The notes under the pieces: generated by a model | Seen by the model: only the letters and a program-made list of their open reading frames with translations | The model's database searches: none | Told to the model about the DNA's origin: nothing | Part shown: one piece after another, positions 42,584 to 53,109 of the stretch | Layout of the letters: each line of letters starts with the position of its first letter | Position numbering within the stretch: position 1 is the stretch's first letter | Program-made: the position numbers and the translations under genes | NCBI GenBank assembly: GCA_943736015.1 | Contig: OX031060.1 | Span: 21,405,231-21,469,230 of the forward strand | DNA: 64,000 nt | Source: Tridacna crocea | Lineage: Eukaryota; Mollusca; Bivalvia; Cardiida; Cardiidae | Direction: 5' to 3'

Positions 42584-42756
42584 ATGTGGTTAACAGTTAC
42601 TGTGTGTCTTCGGAAAGTAGAAAACATTTTGCAGGTTGTCAGTATTTTCTCCTTTTTGCACAAAGTTTAAATGTACCTTCCTCTATGGAGTCATTAAAAC
42701 TCATGGTTGTTTGGCAAAGGGTTAACCCTTTCCATACCATAGTTGACACAAGAAGC

Positions 42757-42830
42757 TTTTGTGGACAGTGTAGATCAAGATCAGACTGCACATTCTGTGC
42801 AGTCTGATCTTGATCAACACTTTTCACTGC
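42757..42830. repeat. Inverted repeat AGACTGCACA/TGTGCAGTCT
   Basis: The best-preserved copy of this motif: GATCAAGATCAGACTGCACA, a 4-base loop, then TGTGCAGTCTGATCTTGATC, a perfect 20-bp stem. Preceded by TTAACCCTTTCCATACCATA at 42722, so it may be another member of the TTAA-ended group. Confidence 0.75.
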
Positions 42831-42895
42831 CTTAATTCAAGACTTTTTTTTTCATGAATAAACTGTCTCTTTATCTTGACAATGATTTGTAGCCA

Positions 42896-43124
42896 TTAAC
42901 CCTTTACACCATAGATACTCATGTCTACATATTGCTTGTAGAAGCCTTTGAAAAACATTGTGGCAAAAAGTGAAATTGCTCGTGACGAGCAATATCACCT
43001 TTTGTCACAATGTTTTCTGTGCTATCAAAAGGTGTCATATACACATAAGAAACTGCTTCATCCTTGCTGTTATTTAGGGTCATTTAGAGATACCATAGAA
43101 ATGCCTTATGGGGTAATGGGTTAA
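42896..43124. mobile_element. Family B1 TTAA MITE
   Basis: TTAACCCTTTACACCATAGA to TATGGGGTAATGGGTTAA. Contains CATATTGCTTGTAGAAGCC, the core AATTGCTCGTGACGAGCAA and CTATCAAAAGGTGTCATATA. Confidence 0.9.
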
Positions 43125-43554
43125 GAAAATGCAATTTATCTATTCAGAAGTAAAAGACATGAACTCAATGAAACCAGATCTACATATAATATTCACCACT
43201 GATACTTGTGTCCTGGAAAACATAAAGAGCATCAAATCTTGCCCCTGATGTGGGCAGTCCCACAGGTTGACCTTGCTATCACAACATGTGAGAAGCCTAT
43301 TCCCTACCCTGCACACTTAACTTTTTATCTAGTACCACAATTTAAGAGATTCGAATGATATAGTTTTGCTTGGTTTTCAAGTCCTTTGCTTGAGAAAGCC
43401 ACTAAAATCAGGCACTTAACCTTCTGATAAAAATGGAAATATATTCAGATGACTCGAGACAGAAACAATTAGGAGCTGTATGCTCTAGCAAAGGGGGCTT
43501 AAGGCATTTCTGTGATAAATTGGACGAAACAAGACATCACATAATTCGGAATCT

Positions 43555-43773
43555 TTAACTCATTACCACACAATCCCTACTTTTGACGCCCCTGAGAAAG
43601 AAGCCTTTTGAAAACACTGTGGGAAAAGGAGAACCAGCATTTTCTCTTTTTCCCCACAGTGTTTTCTACCCTTCCCAGAATAAATTTATATTTTTCAGTC
43701 ACTTTTTTGTTGTTGTCTGCAAATGCTTTCAATTTGGACAAGTCTAAAACTTTCTCGTGTGGTAATGGGTTAA
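43555..43773 (+). mobile_element. Family A TTAA MITE with short loop deletion
   Basis: TTAACTCATTACCACACAAT to CTCGTGTGGTAATGGGTTAA. The middle reads GGAAAAGGAGAACCAGCATT, so half of the central palindrome is missing. Confidence 0.88.
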
Positions 43774-43913
43774 AATCCACTTTGTTAAACATTAGGCTGA
43801 ATCATGAGGAAGACCTGTCTTTGAACAAGTACAAAATTCATCAATATCAGAAAGTTTCAACCCATGTCAGCCTTTGAGGATTGACATTTGGGTCAATGCC
43901 TTTTGCAGATACA

Positions 43914-44118
43914 TTAACTCTTTACCACATAATCCCAACTTTTAATGACCCTGAGGAAAGAAGCCTTTTGAAAAGATTGCGAAAAAAAGGAGAAAATGTC
44001 GCAGTGTTTTCTTCCCTTCACAAAACAAATTTCAAATTTTAATTACTAGTCACTTTTATTCTGGAAATGCTTCCCATTTGGACCAGTCTAAAATTTTATC
44101 GTTTGGTAAAGATTACTA
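43914..44118 (+). mobile_element. Family A MITE with core deletion
   Basis: TTAACTCTTTACCACATAAT to ATCGTTTGGTAAAGATTAC. The core is reduced to GGAGAAAATGTCGCAGTGTT. It fuses with the next copy at about 44118. Confidence 0.78.
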
Positions 44119-44332
44119 ATTTACCAAACGACAAAATCTTAAGTTTGTCCAAATTGAAAGCATTTGCAGACAACAAAATTAAATCAACTCAAAATTTGAA
44201 ATTTGTTTTGTGAAGGGTAGAAAACATTGTGGGAAAATGAGAAAATGCTGGTTACCAGCATTTTCTTCTTTTCCCATAATGTTTTCCAAAGTCTTCTTTC
44301 ACAGGCTCTTCAACTGTATGGCAATGGGTTAA
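44119..44332 (-). mobile_element. Family A MITE near a splice donor
   Basis: ATTTACCAAACGACAAAATC (left TTAA lost) to TATGGCAATGGGTTAA. The core is intact. It ends 47 bases from the donor of the R17 exon at 44380. Confidence 0.83.
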
Positions 44333-44379
44333 GCCTCCTTCTAAAAAAGCATGTCTCATATAAATGGCATTCAACTTAC

Positions 44380-44521
44380 TGAGTATGCCTTTTCGAGTTC
44401 CTTGCCAGTTTGTACAGACTTCAGGTCTACAAGTTTTTGTTCCATGTCTGTCAGCCATTTGGACAAGGTCATTGTGTCTTTGTGGTATTGTCTCCAGGTT
44501 TCGGCTGCTTTTGTCCATCTT
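44380..44521 (-). CDS. DMD: Dystrophin exon: helix A of R17
   Basis: A 142-nt exon (phase 2 to 0), acceptor TATATTGCAG, donor GTAAGT. With the split Arg it reads RRWTKAAETWRQYHKDTMTL, SKWLTDMEQKLVDLKS and VQTGKELEKAYS. Human R17 has SVEKWRRFHYDIKIFNQWLT and EAEQFL. The W-R-x-Y/F-H pattern followed by WLT is shared. It joins exon 42134-42309 in phase 0. The preceding exon lies 17.6 kb away. Confidence 0.95.
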
Positions 44522-44671
44522 CTGCAATATACAAATGAAAGACAGTTAGTGATGTTTAGTTTGAGTTTAGACAAATACTGTATAAATACATCTACAACAG
44601 GTAACTTCCCTGTCATAGGGAACTTTTAGGGAAAAAAAAATGAACAAGCCTCCTAAGGATTAAACATGAAA

Positions 44672-44900
44672 TTAACCCATTACCAGACAATCCCTACTTT
44701 TGACGACCCTGAGAAAGAAGCCTTTAGAAAACATTGTGGAAAAAGGAGAAAATGCTGATTACCAGCATTTTCTTCTTTTCCCACAATGTTTTCAACCCTT
44801 CACAAAGCAAATTTCAAATTTTCAGTCAGTTTTATTTTGTCGTCTGCAAATGCTTTCCATTTGGGCAAGCCTAAAATATTGTTGTTTGGTAATGAGTTAA
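44672..44900 (+). mobile_element. Family A TTAA MITE
   Basis: TTAACCCATTACCAGACAAT to TTGTTTGGTAATGAGTTAA. The core is AATGCTGATTACCAGCATT. The tail CATTTGGGCAAGCCTAAAAT is shared with 39912, a recognisable subfamily. Confidence 0.9.
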
Positions 44901-44934
44901 GTTACTGGGAAATTCTATATTAAAATACTGAAAG

Positions 44935-45200
44935 GTAATATGAAAGGTATTTCATTATAAATATGTCATGTTTCATAAGAAATATTTCATGTGTTCATGG
45001 ATGGTTATGCCATGTCTGTAGTTGGAAATAGCAAATGCTTCATGTAAAATATGTTATATGCTTCATAAACAGGACATAATGTCAAATGCTTAATAGGAAA
45101 TATGTTGCATGCTTCATATCATGTTGTTCATGAGAAATACTCTGTACTTATGAAAATGTTGTTTGTTTCAAATGAAATGTGGTAGGTACTTCAAAAATTG
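44935..45200. repeat. Degenerate short tandem repeat (TTCATAAGAAATATG-like)
   Basis: A phrase like GAAATATGTTGCATGCTTCA recurs about ten times at a spacing of roughly 20-30 bases with many changes (ATGTCATGTTTCATAAG, ATGTTATATGCTTCATAAAC). No clean period. Confidence 0.55.
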
Positions 45201-45404
45201 AAAGTTACATATAAATGAAGATTACATACACACATAATTTAATATACATGTACTTACTGTATTAGTTTGGGGTTGTTTGTTATTTCAATAGTTCCATTCA
45301 TTAGAGTAACTCCCGTCATTTTGATTGTCTTTGAATTTATTTCAATAAACTGTTTTCAAAACATAAAGGCACAATAACATTCCAGTCATTGACCCACTTT
45401 TATC

Positions 45405-45545
45405 ACAAATTACATTTTCACCTTTTTCCACAATATTTTTACCCTTGCCAAAACAAATTTCAATTTCAGAACCACATTTATTTTGTCGTTTACTAGTGCT
45501 TTCAATTCAGGCCTGTCTAAAGTTTTGTTGTGTGGTAAAGAGTTA
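45405..45545 (+). mobile_element. Truncated family A MITE (tail half)
   Basis: Starts within the second stem half (TTTTCACCTTTTTCCACAAT) and runs through TTATTTTGTCGTTTACTAG to TGTGTGGTAAAGAGTTAA. Confidence 0.75.
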
Positions 45546-46187
45546 AATTGATGTTGCCTGATATTAAATTCTTATCTAACATGACCTAAAAAATTAGTGT
45601 TGCATATGTGAATTTTTTCCAGGCTTTTGTTTGGTATTTATTCATCAAACAAGAAGGCCATTGTGGTCCTGTATTGCTCAATTTTTGTTATAAAAATATG
45701 ACATATCATTAAATAACATCTCCAAAGTATATTCAGTCCTAAGATGATGGTATGGCGAGTAATTTCATTGAAAACATATGTCTACGCCAATGGAAATCTA
45801 ACCAAGGTCAAAACAAAGGATCACTGATGCCAATTTGTTGACGGTTAAAATCTGTTGGTTCAGCTCCAGAGGATTCTTGAAGACTTTCATTCTTTGTTTT
45901 TTTTTGACAGAGCAACATGTATTCTAATAAGATTCCTTCAGCATCCAGCATTACTGATGGAGTCAAATCCTTTTCGGGCCTTGTGGTGAGTACTAAACAG
46001 AATCATTTCTGTGGAATTATTTTGCTTCATCCACTTAATATTCCTAAGGGAATGAAAATTACACAATTCAAAATTGTTTACTCTATTCCAATATTTCGTC
46101 TTTTGCCTTTATCAAAAAATTTGTTTCTGCAAAGGGTTAAACTTCATTGTAAACAAGCCATTATCACACTGATCAACGTGAGCCGCG

Positions 46188-46724
46188 GACACCATGTGTT
46201 CTCGGTACACCAGATCAAATTTTTCCATGGAAGAACCGGAGGTGGTGTAAGTATTTTCATTTTTATGGACCTGATTAACCTAGATAGAAATGTTGATTTA
46301 CAGCAATGTCAAGACGAATGATTGGTCTGTTTACACACATACTAGGGAATAATAATACCATCATATAAGCGAGCTGTGGCTTAATGAGCAACTGGGGTCT
46401 TATTGTTTTGAAGTTTGTTGCCGATTTTCGGACAAAATCCCCTAACCATTGTTCATTTTACAAGTTTGTATGATAAGATAAATGTATTCCCTAAAGGAAC
46501 ACAAAATTTCACTTAGATATGTCCATCCAAAGCGAAGATATACATTTTTGAATGGACCTGGGTAGAGGAAAATATGTTAACAAGACACCATTTTCATCTT
46601 CAGAGTATGTACATGGACACCAGATCAGAAACAGATTGTGGTAACTGGACACCAACCTTTAATCATCAATATTTCTGCCTGAAACTGGATGCATGGGCTG
46701 TATACGAAGACTATTTTTTATAAA
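46188..46724 (+). other. Possible two-exon coding fragment in the left palindrome arm
   Basis: An open frame with HHVFSVHQIKFFHGRTGGG is followed at 46248 by a strong donor GTAAGT. After TCATCTTCAG, at about 46604, the frame continues as SMYMDTRSETDCGNWTP and ends LDAWAVYEDYFL then TAA. Joined at GGT|AGT the frame is kept. The mirror copy on the minus strand (about 49749-50213) has the same donor, but the hAT-like element lies inside its second exon. I do not recognise the protein. It could be a gene fragment picked up by the repeat. Confidence 0.4.
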
Positions 46725-46933
46725 TATTATGTCACTACGGTCCATTACCTGATAAAGAGCATGTTCAACGCAATTTCATTACTTGTGGCACTTACTTTTT
46801 GAAATATTTGCAATGTTACGGCAATTTACGAAGTAGACCTACCATGCTTGATCACAATTGACCGGTCATTGCCTCCAATGTTGGTGCAAGACATGTTCTT
46901 TTTTTACAGCGTTTCAGTTTTATGAGTGGCGTA

Positions 46934-48284
46934 TTAACCCATTACCACGCAACCACGAGCTTTAATGTCCCTGGGTAAGATGGCTTCGAAAAACATTGTC
47001 TATAAAGAAAAACCCCTATATTAACTAATACAGAGTATACATTATTTACCACATTTGGCCCGATTCTTAGTTTAAATAAATATTTTTCAAATCCGCTTGG
47101 CCAACTGCCAGCGAATGGCGTTCTGCCCTTCGTACATTTGCATGCGTGCGTTTGTTCGTCTACGCGTTTATTTCTAAAATTTTTATTTTATTGACTTCTC
47201 CTCAGAAACCGCCAAGTAGAAATCAACACAATTCAACGTGGATGATTCCATAAATTTCTTCGAGATACTTCGATCCTTTAAAAAAGATGGCTTGTGTGGA
47301 AGGAGCTTATTTTCCGTGTACGGCGCGTTGTGAAAACTGTAAAATTTGTCCTCTCAAAAGAACTTTATCACGAGATTGGCATTGGGTATAGCTTTCTATC
47401 ACATTCCTTCAATAAATTTTGATCTGCTGAAAAACATGGCTTTTGTTGGTGGGGCTTATTTTCTCTTTGTGTCATAAAGCGGAAGTACTTGCAGCTCTTT
47501 AAATAAATTCATTGATAATGCATGTAAGTAGATCTACATGTATTTCATAACGCAGATGATCACTGATAATGTTTCATTGTATCCAATAATAATTTTTATT
47601 GTTACAAACTTACATAGTTCTTGGAAATGCAGCATAAGTGCTCAGATCTCAGATCATCTGCGTTATGAAATACATGTAGATCTACTTACATGCATTATCA
47701 ATGAATTTATTTAAAGAGCTGCAAGTACTTCCACTTTATGACACAAAGAGAAAATAAGCCCCACCAATAAAAGCCATGTTTTTCAGCAGATCAAAATTTA
47801 TTGAAGGAATGTGATAGAAAGCTACCCAGTGCCAATCTCGTGATAAAGTTCTCTTGAGAGGACAAATTTTACAATTTTCACAACGCGCCGTACACGGAAA
47901 ATAAGCTCCTTCCACATAAGCCATCTTTTTTAAAGGATCGAAGTATCTCGAAGAAATTAATGGAATCATCCACGTTGAATTTTGTTGATTTCTACTTGGC
48001 GGTTTCTGAGGAGAAGTCAATAAAATAAAAATTTTAGAAATAAACGCGTAGACGAACAAACGCACGCATGCAAATGTACGAAGGGCAGAACGCCATTCTA
48101 ATAGCTCGCTGGCAGTTGGCCAAGCGGATTTGAAAATTATTTATTTAAACTAAGAATCAGGCCAAATGTGGTAAATAATGTACACTCTGAATTAGTTAAT
48201 AGGGTTTTTTCTTTATAGACAATGTTTTTCGAAGCCATCTTTCCCAGGGACATTAAAGCTCGTGATTGCGTGGTAATGGGTTAA
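46934..48284. mobile_element. TTAA-bounded core of the palindrome, MITE-like ends
   Basis: Starts TTAACCCATTACCACGCAAC and ends TTGCGTGGTAATGGGTTAA, exactly the terminal style of family A. The next blocks (ACGAGCTTTAATGTCCCTGG, ATGGCTTCGAAAAACATTG) parallel the family A head (TTTTGACGACCCTGAG, AAAACATTG). The 1,351 bp between the TTAA sites fold back completely. The interior carries a Cys-rich open stretch (MAYVEGAYFPCTARCENCK) in both arms. Confidence 0.7.
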
Positions 48285-48573
48285 TACGCCACTTATAAAA
48301 CTGAAACGCTGTAAAAAAAGAACATGTCTTGCACCAACATTGGAGGCAATGACCAGTAAATTGTGATCAAGCATCGTTTAGGTGTACTTCGTAAATTGCC
48401 GTAACATTGCAAATATTTAAAAAAAGCAAGTGCTACAAGTAATGAAATTGCGTTGAACATGCTCTTTATCAGGTAATGGACCGTAGTGAAATAATGTTTA
48501 TACAAATAGTCTTCGTATACAGCCCATGCATCCAGTTTTAGGCAGAAATATTGATGATTTAAAGGTTGGTGTC

Positions 48574-49748
48574 TAGGGCTCCGTACCGGTACTCGATATA
48601 TATCGAAAACCGGTATTTTACGTTCGATAGATATATCGGATCGAACGTTTCTGTATCGAACAAAATATCGATCATCAAAAGAAAATAGAAGTAAGGCATA
48701 TAAATACCCAATTTAGTTGTTTTTAACGGCGAAATTCATTACGAGTTTACTTTAGGTAGTCTCTAAAGTCGAGGAGTCGTAGAGGTAGGTGTGGCTACCT
48801 GGGAAACTTACAACCAATCGAAATGCGTCATTCTTTATTACTCGCCCTGTACCCGTTACACAATGGATGACAATTAGCTAATACCCCTATTCTCGTTCCC
48901 CCGTCATGTTGTTTGAAATCTGCAAATTATGCATCAATCAGCAGATTGCAGACAAATTTACGCTGATAATTGGTCAATATAGTTGATTAAAGAAAGGTAA
49001 TGAACATCTCGTGATGTGATCGAGAGGTAGCGATGAAAATAATTGAAGCCGTGACCTTTCAACCTTCCTAAGATTTTATTTGGTCGATCTTTTAATATTG
49101 CCGAAAAAATGTGGCTCGAAAATCAAATCTCTTTTTCCATTAGATTATCTGAAATCAGTGTTCCGACTCGCGTAAATTATTGTGTAAATCATTTTATAAA
49201 CTTGAAATTTGCATAACAAATGTTAATCACACGCGAGACCTCACGTAAGAAAAAACATGGACAAAAAAGGCCATTATCTGTTTATCGTGAGTAAAATAAC
49301 AGGTTTTGATGCTACATGTAGTTCTAATCCTTATTGAGAAATCTATGTCGAATCATGCAAACATACCTATCCAGAAATAACACGCATGAAAAATTGTTCG
49401 GTGAAAAAAAAACACGGAAACCCATGACACAACAAAATGTCTCCTTGACATTGTCCGATCAGAGTCCTCTTAGACTGTCTTTTCAGCATTTTAATGAGTA
49501 ATAAATGTAGATCTAGTTAAAATTCATATTTATTTAGGCCTGCATAATTATGAAATTTCAATACAATCTAGAAGTGTTAAATTTGCGGTATTTTGTTTTT
49601 CAGGTATGCTGAAAAAAGAACAAACACAATTTTCGCATTTTTTTCTTTCTTTTATTGAAAATTGAAATATCATATGATATATCGAATATCGATCATTTTG
49701 TATCGATACAAATATCGTATCGATCAAACTGACCGATACGGAGCCCTA
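48574..49748. mobile_element. hAT-like non-autonomous transposon
   Basis: A 1,175-bp insertion with inverted ends TAGGGCTCCGTACCGGT and ACCGATACGGAGCCCTA, flanked by the exact 8-bp duplication TTGGTGTC (48566-48573, 49749-49756). The left palindrome arm has the uninterrupted site (GACACCAA). Subterminal regions are crowded with TATCGA/TCGATA motifs, likely transposase binding sites. No transposase is encoded. 8-bp duplications and TAGGG ends fit the hAT superfamily. Confidence 0.9.
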
Positions 49749-50608
49749 TTGGTGTCCAGTTACCACAATCTGTTTCTGATCTGGTGTCCATGTACATACT
49801 CTGAAAATGAAAATGGTGTCTTGTTAGCATATTTTCCTCTACCCAGGTCCATTCAAAAACGTATATCTTCGCTTTGGATGGACATTTCTGAGTGAAATTT
49901 TGTGTTCCTTTAGGGAATACATTTATCTTATCATACAAACTATAAAATGAACAATGGTTAGGAGATTTTGTCCGAAAATCGGCAACAAACTTCAAAACAA
50001 TAAGACCCCAGTTGCTCATTAAGCCACAGCTCGCTTATATGATGGTATTATTATTCCCTAGTATGTGTGTAAACAGATCAATCATTCGTCTTGACATTGC
50101 TGTAAATCAACATTTCTATCTAGGTTAATCAGGTCCATAAAAATGAAAATACTTACACCACCTCCGGTTCTTCCATGGAAAAATTTGATCTGGTGTACCG
50201 AGAACACATGGTGTCCGCGGCTCACGTTGATCAGTGTGATTATGGTTGTTCATAGTGTGGTCATTTAGCAAGTGACCAGCAGACAGCCTAATTGACCACA
50301 TCCTGGCCTTGCATATAACCCATAATAATGACTGACCAAAACTGGAAAAGGGGATTAGATATCAGATTTCTGAAATCAAACTTGCAAATGAGTTGGGCCC
50401 TTTACCTTTTCATCCCAGGTGTAAAACTAGTTCAGAGGAGGACAACTTTTGAAAACCAGGTTACAAGAATTTTCTTCTTTTCCTATGTTTTCTACTCTAT
50501 CAGAGCAGGATTTCTACTAATTCAAAAATTGTCATCTGCAGTTACTATTAATTTGAAAGGGTCAACAGTTTGTGGTTGGAGAAAAGGTAAAAACTTCAAC
50601 AATCACTT

Positions 50609-50830
50609 CCCCTTTACCAACAATCCCGACTTTTAACGACTCTGATAAAGAAGCCTTATGAAAATATTGTGGGAAAAGGGGAAAATGCAGAGAATCAGCA
50701 TTTTCTCCTTTTTCTGCAACATTTTCTACCCCTCCCCAAAACAAATTTCAATATTTCATTCTCATTTATTTTTTGTCTGCATATGCTTTCAACTTGGATC
50801 AGTCCAACATTTTGTCATGTGGTAAAGACA
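50609..50830 (+). mobile_element. Family A MITE with decayed ends
   Basis: CCCCTTTACCAACAATCCCG to TTTGTCATGTGGTAAAGACA. The core has drifted to AATGCAGAGAATCAGCATT. TTAA is lost on both sides. Confidence 0.75.
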
Positions 50831-50850
50831 TACTATGTGGGCAACACAGC

Positions 50851-51079
50851 TTAACTCTTTACCACACGACAAAATTTTGGCCCCGTCCAAATTAAAAGCA
50901 TTTGCAGACGACAATTCCACTGTAGCTCAAATGATGCAATTGTTTGTTGATAGGGTAGAAAACATTGTGGGAAAAGGAGAAAATGCTGGTTACCAGCATT
51001 TTCTCCTTTTACCACAATGTTTTCAAAAGGCTTCTTTCCAAAGGTCGTCAAAAGTCGTCATTGTGTGGTAAAGAATTAA
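50851..51079 (-). mobile_element. Family A TTAA MITE
   Basis: TTAACTCTTTACCACACGAC to GTGTGGTAAAGAATTAA. The tail variant (CACTGTAGCTCAAATGATGC, TTGTTTGTTGATAGGG) matches pieces at 30870 and 2895, a separate subfamily. Confidence 0.88.
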
Positions 51080-51097
51080 TCAGGCAGCAATGTTGAA

Positions 51098-51293
51098 TTA
51101 ACCCCTGACCACACAATCCCAACTTTTAACATCCCTGGGAAAGAAGCCCTTGGAAAATATTGTGGTAACCAGCATTTTATCCTTTTTCAACTATGTTTAC
51201 TCCTTTATCAAAGAAGAAATACACTAAAATTGTTGTCTGCAAATACATTCACTTTGGGCAAGGCGAGAATTTTGTTGTCTGGTAAAGAGTTAA
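51098..51293 (+). mobile_element. Family A TTAA MITE with left stem deleted
   Basis: TTAACCCCTGACCACACAAT to TTGTTGTCTGGTAAAGAGTTAA-like end. GAAAATATTGTGG joins TAACCAGCATTTTATC. Confidence 0.82.
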
Positions 51294-51567
51294 GTCTTTA
51301 ACTTAAACAAAGCATGTGATATGATCTTGATTCTATGCAGTCAAATACTTTTCTAGGAATTTGGGCCCACAGCATTTACATTTATAGATAGATTAACTTT
51401 TCTCTGAGGCAACAAATTGCAACTAATCGAACTGCTTTTCTTCCCCAGACAATCTTTTTTCAACTTATAGCAAAAGCATTTTGAAAGCTATGCAAGAAAA
51501 TACTATATTGGGAACAATCTCATGATTGGTCATATGATTTTCACATATAATCATGAATATAATTATA

Positions 51568-51795
51568 TCAACCTTTTACCAAACAACAAATTTTAGACTG
51601 GTGCAAATTGAAAGCACTTGCAGACGACAGAATGAAAGTAACTCAAAAATTGAAATTTGTTTCCAACATGGTAGAACACATTGTGGGAAAAGGAGAAAAT
51701 GCTGGTTAACAGCATTTTCTCCGTTTCCCACAATGTTTTCAAAGGGCATCTAATTCTCAGGGTCATAAACCAGGGATTGTTTAGTAAAGGGTTAA
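51568..51795 (-). mobile_element. Family A MITE
   Basis: CAACCTTTTACCAAACAAC (left TTAA lost) to TTTAGTAAAGGGTTAA. The core is AATGCTGGTTAACAGCATT. Confidence 0.82.
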
Positions 51796-51914
51796 ATCAA
51801 TAGTCCTTATGATTCTCAAAACTTCTTTCAAGTATTTAGCTGCTTCAAAATTTGTCGAAAGTTGTCCACTTAACCGTTTTTCCTTCCATTATAAAAACTA
51901 CTGTAACTGGTATC

Positions 51915-52139
51915 TTAACTCTTTGCGAAACGACAAAATTTTAGACTGGTTCAAATTGAAAGCACTTGCAGACGACATATCAAAATAAAACTCAAAGATT
52001 GAAATTTGTTTGCAGCAGAGTAAAAAATATTGTGGAAAAAGGAGAAAATACTCGTTAACAACATTTTCTCTTTTTCCCCACAATGTTTTCAAAAGGCTTC
52101 GATCTCAGGCTCCTAAAAACCAGGGATTAGTTAGTATAG
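51915..52139 (-). mobile_element. Family A MITE
   Basis: TTAACTCTTTGCGAAACGAC to ACCAGGGATTAGTTAGTA. The core has drifted (AATACTCGTTAACAACATT) and the right TTAA is lost. Confidence 0.78.
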
Positions 52140-52173
52140 CAATAAGCTACAACTACAAAAACACAAAATAATG

Positions 52174-52405
52174 TCGTAACTGTTTACCAAATGACAACAT
52201 TTTAGACTGGTCCAAATTGAAAGCATTTGCAGATGACGAAATAAATGTGATTAAAAAAATGAAATTTGATTTGGAAAGGGTAGAAAACATTGTGGGAAAA
52301 GGGAGAAAATGCTGGTTACCAGCATTTTCTCCTTTTCCTACAATGTTTTCAAAAGGTTTTATCTCTGAGGGTCGTCAAAAGTCGTTATTGTGTTATAAGG
52401 AGTTA
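52174..52405 (-). mobile_element. Family A MITE
   Basis: GTAACTGTTTACCAAATGAC to GTGTTATAAGGAGTTAA. The stem has one extra base on one side (GGGAAAAGGGAGAAAATG). Confidence 0.83.
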
Positions 52406-52634
52406 AACAAAAACTTCTGATTGCCTATCACATTTAATTGTGTAATTTTCTCACAATAATCCACTTGAAAATAAAAATCTCATTCACAAATTCAAACTGA
52501 ACAATCAATTAAACTCTTAATCCACTACTTAAAATGTATCCACTCGACATTGACTCCTATTTCCAAATAAGGTCATAATCACAATTAAGCTGCTCTCTAC
52601 CTCAGGTAGCCTAACAATTTTGATGGCACACCCC

Positions 52635-52862
52635 TTAACTCTTTACCACACAATTCCGACTTTTGACGACCAGGAGAAAGAAGCTTTTAGTAAACATGTG
52701 GGAAAAGAAGAAAATGCTGGTATCCAGCGTTTTCTCCTTTTCCCACAGTGTTTTCTACCCTTCACAAAACAAATTTCAAATTTTCAGTCACTTTTATTTT
52801 GTCGTCTGCAAATGCTTTTGATTTGGACAAGCCTAAAATATTGTCGTTTTGTAATGAATTAA
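52635..52862 (+). mobile_element. Family A TTAA MITE
   Basis: TTAACTCTTTACCACACAAT to GTCGTTTTGTAATGAATTAA. The core is slightly drifted (AATGCTGGTATCCAGCGTT). Confidence 0.88.
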
Positions 52863-53109
52863 ACACCTTTCCTTTTCCATGGGCCAAAGGGTTGAACTAA
52901 TACTCTTGCGAAGAATTCTGTATTTTCATAAACCTGAGGTGGAGGATTTTTGAATACATTGTGAGAATGGAGAAAATGCCTTTTTTCGCTTTCTCTTTAC
53001 TTATACCCTTCTAAAGAAAAATCCCACCCGTTTGAAGTGGTTTTTGAGCCATACTATGCTTTCAATATGATTCTAAAACTTGATTGGCTGATAGAGCCCA
53101 ACATCTTGG

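Larger units (their letters stand above)
42310..44379 (-). other. DMD: Intron within R17
   Basis: A 2.1-kb intron with five listed MITEs and a partial copy at 42585-42725 (ends GTTTGGCAAAGGGTTAA). 43125-43554 shows nothing recognised. Confidence 0.85.
46152..50250. repeat. Large palindrome: 1.41-kb inverted arms, 90-bp spacer
   Basis: The left arm 46152-47561 is repeated in inverse order in 47652-50250. After removing the hAT-like insertion and one of its duplications (1,183 bp) the right arm is 1,416 bp, against 1,410. The outer edge is near AAGCCATTATCACACTGATC and the inner edge near CATAACGCAGATGATC. Sampled stretches differ by a few percent plus small indels (for example GCTATTAGA present only on the right). 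The spacer 47562-47651 is not repeated. Contents are listed separately. Confidence 0.92.

Noticed and set aside
45911-45984. Exon-like segment on the plus strand (TTTTTTTTTGACAG acceptor, GTGAGT donor, MYSNKIPSASSITDGVKSF)
   Set aside because: It lies downstream of an AACAAGAAGGCCATT repeat start, no partner exon with matching phase is evident, and the peptide is not recognised. Probably repeat-derived.
47736-48065. 109-codon open frame with cysteines (CTARCENCKICPLK)
   Set aside because: Part of the palindrome core. The mirror frame in the other arm is broken by changes, and the frame holds an internal repeat (FDPLKKMAYVEGAYF, FDLLKNMAFIGGAYF). No support as a gene.
46152-50250. Palindrome as an assembly artefact
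   Set aside because: The arms differ by substitutions and small indels, a unique 90-bp spacer separates them, and one arm has a clean hAT-like insertion with target duplication. Long-read confirmation would still be useful.
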